Shown piece by piece: positions 62,345 to 64,000 of a stretch of DNA of 64,000 bases (its first letter is position 1; the number at the start of each line of letters is the position of its first letter). Position numbers and translations under genes: made by a program. Source of the DNA: Alkaliphilus peptidifermentans DSM 18978 (GTDB lineage Bacteria; Bacillota; Clostridia; Peptostreptococcales; Natronincolaceae); the NCBI RefSeq assembly GCF_900101495.1, contig NZ_FMUS01000013.1, forward strand, positions 48,932 through 112,931. Direction: 5' to 3'. The notes beneath the pieces were generated by a model. It made no database searches. It saw only the letters and a list, made by a program, of their open reading frames with translations, and was not told the DNA's origin.

Positions 62345-64000
62345 ATGGAAAACAAAATTAATCAAAATCTTTTAATTTCAAGTCAAAAACTTAATAGAGA
62401 AAAAGAATATTGGCATAATAAAATCAGTAATGATTCAATATTTGCAGACATACCCTTTGATAATTTGTCATTTAGAAACAGCAATATTTATAAAAACTAT
62501 ACCTTTACACTTCCCCATTCCCTTTTTAACAAAATGATGGAAATCAGTAATTCTTCATTATATGGAATATATACTATTTTTATTACAGCCATTTCCTTTT
62601 TAGTCTATAAATACTACGGCTATAACGACATGGTAATAGGCACACCCATATTCAAACAGCCAGAAGAAGGAGAATTCAGCAACGATATTCTTGCCCTTAG
62701 GTGTAGTATAGAAGAAGATGTGAGTTTTAGAGAGTATCTGTCACAAATTTGGGAGGAAATATCCAATGGAAATAAACATATGGCTTATCCAGTTGAAGCC
62801 GTTATTGAATCCATCAGAATCCACTCGGATTTGACTCTACCATTGTTTGGAATAATGGTAGAGTTTTTTGATATACATCAGAATGTAAAAAACATTATTG
62901 AAAAATGCAATCTCCTATTCAGCTTTGGTAAAGAGGGGCATAGTATAAACTGTCGGCTTGGTTATAAGGCTGGTAGATACAGTGATGAAACAATTCAGCT
63001 CCTTCATCAGCACTTTATAAAATATTTAATAGAGGCTACAAGACATCCATCAAAGAGGATATGTGATATAGAATTAATTCATTATCAAGAGGAGCAAAAA
63101 TTACTAAAAGAGTTTAATAGTACTGAATACCCTTATGAAAAAGAAAAGCCGATACATCGCCTATTTGAAGAAGAGGCAGGCAGGTTTTCTGGAGATATTG
63201 CAGTAGTTTATAAAGGGAAGCGGCTTACCTATGGAGAGCTAAACGGAAAAAGCAATCGGTTAGCAAGATATTTGATGGATCAGGGAGTTAGAAGCCATTC
63301 CATAGTAGCCATTGTTCTAAATAGAACAGATGAAATGATTATAGCGATTCTTGCAGTTTTAAAGGCTGGGGGTATATGTCTTCCTATAGATAATGCAACC
63401 CCCATAAAAAGAATAATAGATATTACTGAAGATAGCAGAAGTGATTTCATTATAGCAGAAGAAAATACATATAATTTAAGAGAATGGACCCAAAAATGTA
63501 TTGTATACTCCGAAAAAGCCCTAGAAGCCTTTGATGATAGCAATTTGAATATATATTCCAGTGGTGAGGATGCAGCATATATCATATATACCTCAGGAAC
63601 AACAGGCAAACCCAAGGGAGTGCTGCTAAGCCATAGAGGAATAATAAACCATGCCTTTACTAAAATTAAAGAGCTGGAAATAAAGCAGAGGGATGTAATA
63701 AGCCAAAATCTAAGCATCAGCTTTGTAGCCTCAATATGGCAGATCATTGCACCACTGTTGGCTGGAGGAAAGCTGGTGATCTATGACAATGATACAGCAA
63801 ATGATTCCTACAGGCTGATGGAAGAAATAGAAAGGGATGGAGTTACCATTACAGAGCTGGTACCATCACAGCTGAAGGCATACCTTATGCTTGTGGAGAA
63901 TGGGAAAAAGCAGCTGGAGCTAAAGAGTTTAAAGAAGCTGGTGCTTACAGGAGAAAAGACAGAATCTGGCCTGGTCAACAGGTTCTATAAGCGATACAAA
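62345..64000 (+). CDS. NRPS with truncated C-like region and A domain (3' end outside window)
   Basis: Open to the right edge, 552 residues visible. The first ~230 residues match only the C-terminal half of a condensation domain ('REKEYWHNKI', 'YTIFITAISFLVYKYYG', 'MVIGTPI') and lack the His-His motif. The A domain follows ('RLTYGELNGKSNRLARYL', 'AAYIIYTSGTTGKPKGV'). At the first specificity position valine replaces the usual aspartate ('SFVASIW'), as in beta-amino-acid-activating domains. With panD next door, beta-alanine is a reasonable but unproven substrate. ATG 62345 follows GGTGAG. Confidence 0.88.
   Translation, partial: MENKINQNLLISSQKLNREKEYWHNKISNDSIFADIPFDNLSFRNSNIYKNYTFTLPHSLFNKMMEISNSSLYGIYTIFITAISFLVYKYYGYNDMVIGTPIFKQPEEGEFSNDILALRCSIEEDVSFREYLSQIWEEISNGNKHMAYPVEAVIESIRIHSDLTLPLFGIMVEFFDIHQNVKNIIEKCNLLFSFGKEGHSINCRLGYKAGRYSDETIQLLHQHFIKYLIEATRHPSKRICDIELIHYQEEQKLLKEFNSTEYPYEKEKPIHRLFEEEAGRFSGDIAVVYKGKRLTYGELNGKSNRLARYLMDQGVRSHSIVAIVLNRTDEMIIAILAVLKAGGICLPIDNATPIKRIIDITEDSRSDFIIAEENTYNLREWTQKCIVYSEKALEAFDDSNLNIYSSGEDAAYIIYTSGTTGKPKGVLLSHRGIINHAFTKIKELEIKQRDVISQNLSISFVASIWQIIAPLLAGGKLVIYDNDTANDSYRLMEEIERDGVTITELVPSQLKAYLMLVENGKKQLELKSLKKLVLTGEKTESGLVNRFYKRYK

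Noticed and set aside
63280..63747. Minus-strand frame of 155 codons at the right edge
   Set aside because: It lies opposite the NRPS adenylation domain, which has clear motifs on the plus strand.

Overview
The window comes from a low-GC, anaerobic Gram-positive bacterium, most likely a member of the Clostridia. The signs are strong GGAGG-type ribosome binding sites, TTG and GTG starts, an AraR-type arabinose operon, a CIRCE-like element before htpG, and many oxygen-sensitive enzymes (radical SAM proteins, 2-hydroxyacyl-CoA dehydratase relatives, ferredoxins). Nearly all genes lie on the + strand.

Positions 1-12.9 kb look like ordinary chromosome: the end of a MetQ-type lipoprotein gene, a LarA-type gene, an L-arabinose operon (GntR/LacI-type regulator, isomerase, ribulokinase, ribulose-5-phosphate epimerase, aldose 1-epimerase), recQ and htpG. 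The gap at 1945-2401 holds a terminator and a three-hairpin RNA element that recurs at 16.5 kb.

From 13.0 kb to the right edge lies one large biosynthetic gene cluster that I cannot match to a described pathway. Its regulatory end has a LoaP-type antiterminator (minus strand), two GAF-LuxR regulators and a phosphopantetheinyl transferase that is frameshifted in a 13-A tract. Two operons follow, starting near 16.3 kb and 44.1 kb. They share an inverted repeat abutting the -35 box, and each transcript begins with the same conserved leader RNA.

The central inference is a D-asparagine prodrug logic like that of colibactin, zwittermicin and xenocoumacin. A stand-alone C-A-T-E NRPS has a specificity code that I read as asparagine (18.0-22.5 kb). 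A membrane-anchored S12 peptidase with three C-terminal transmembrane helices, the ClbP layout, sits at 44.2 kb. The acyl part probably comes from discrete acyltransferase, ketosynthase, chain-length-factor-like, ACP, dehydratase and ketoreductase proteins.

The rest of the cluster is unusual. It encodes five B12-binding-type radical SAM enzymes, one SPASM-type radical SAM enzyme, two RaSEA/Elp3-like radical SAM paralogues, and its own SAM synthetase. It also encodes two pairs of 2-hydroxyacyl-CoA dehydratase-like subunits around one activator ATPase, a DUF362-ferredoxin protein, a rifampin-phosphotransferase-like enzyme, a divergent carbamoyltransferase, a BtrH-like acyltransferase, aspartate decarboxylase (beta-alanine supply), a second NRPS running off the right edge, and a tryptophanyl-tRNA synthetase that may be the self-resistance gene. 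No tRNA, rRNA, CRISPR array or transposase gene was seen.
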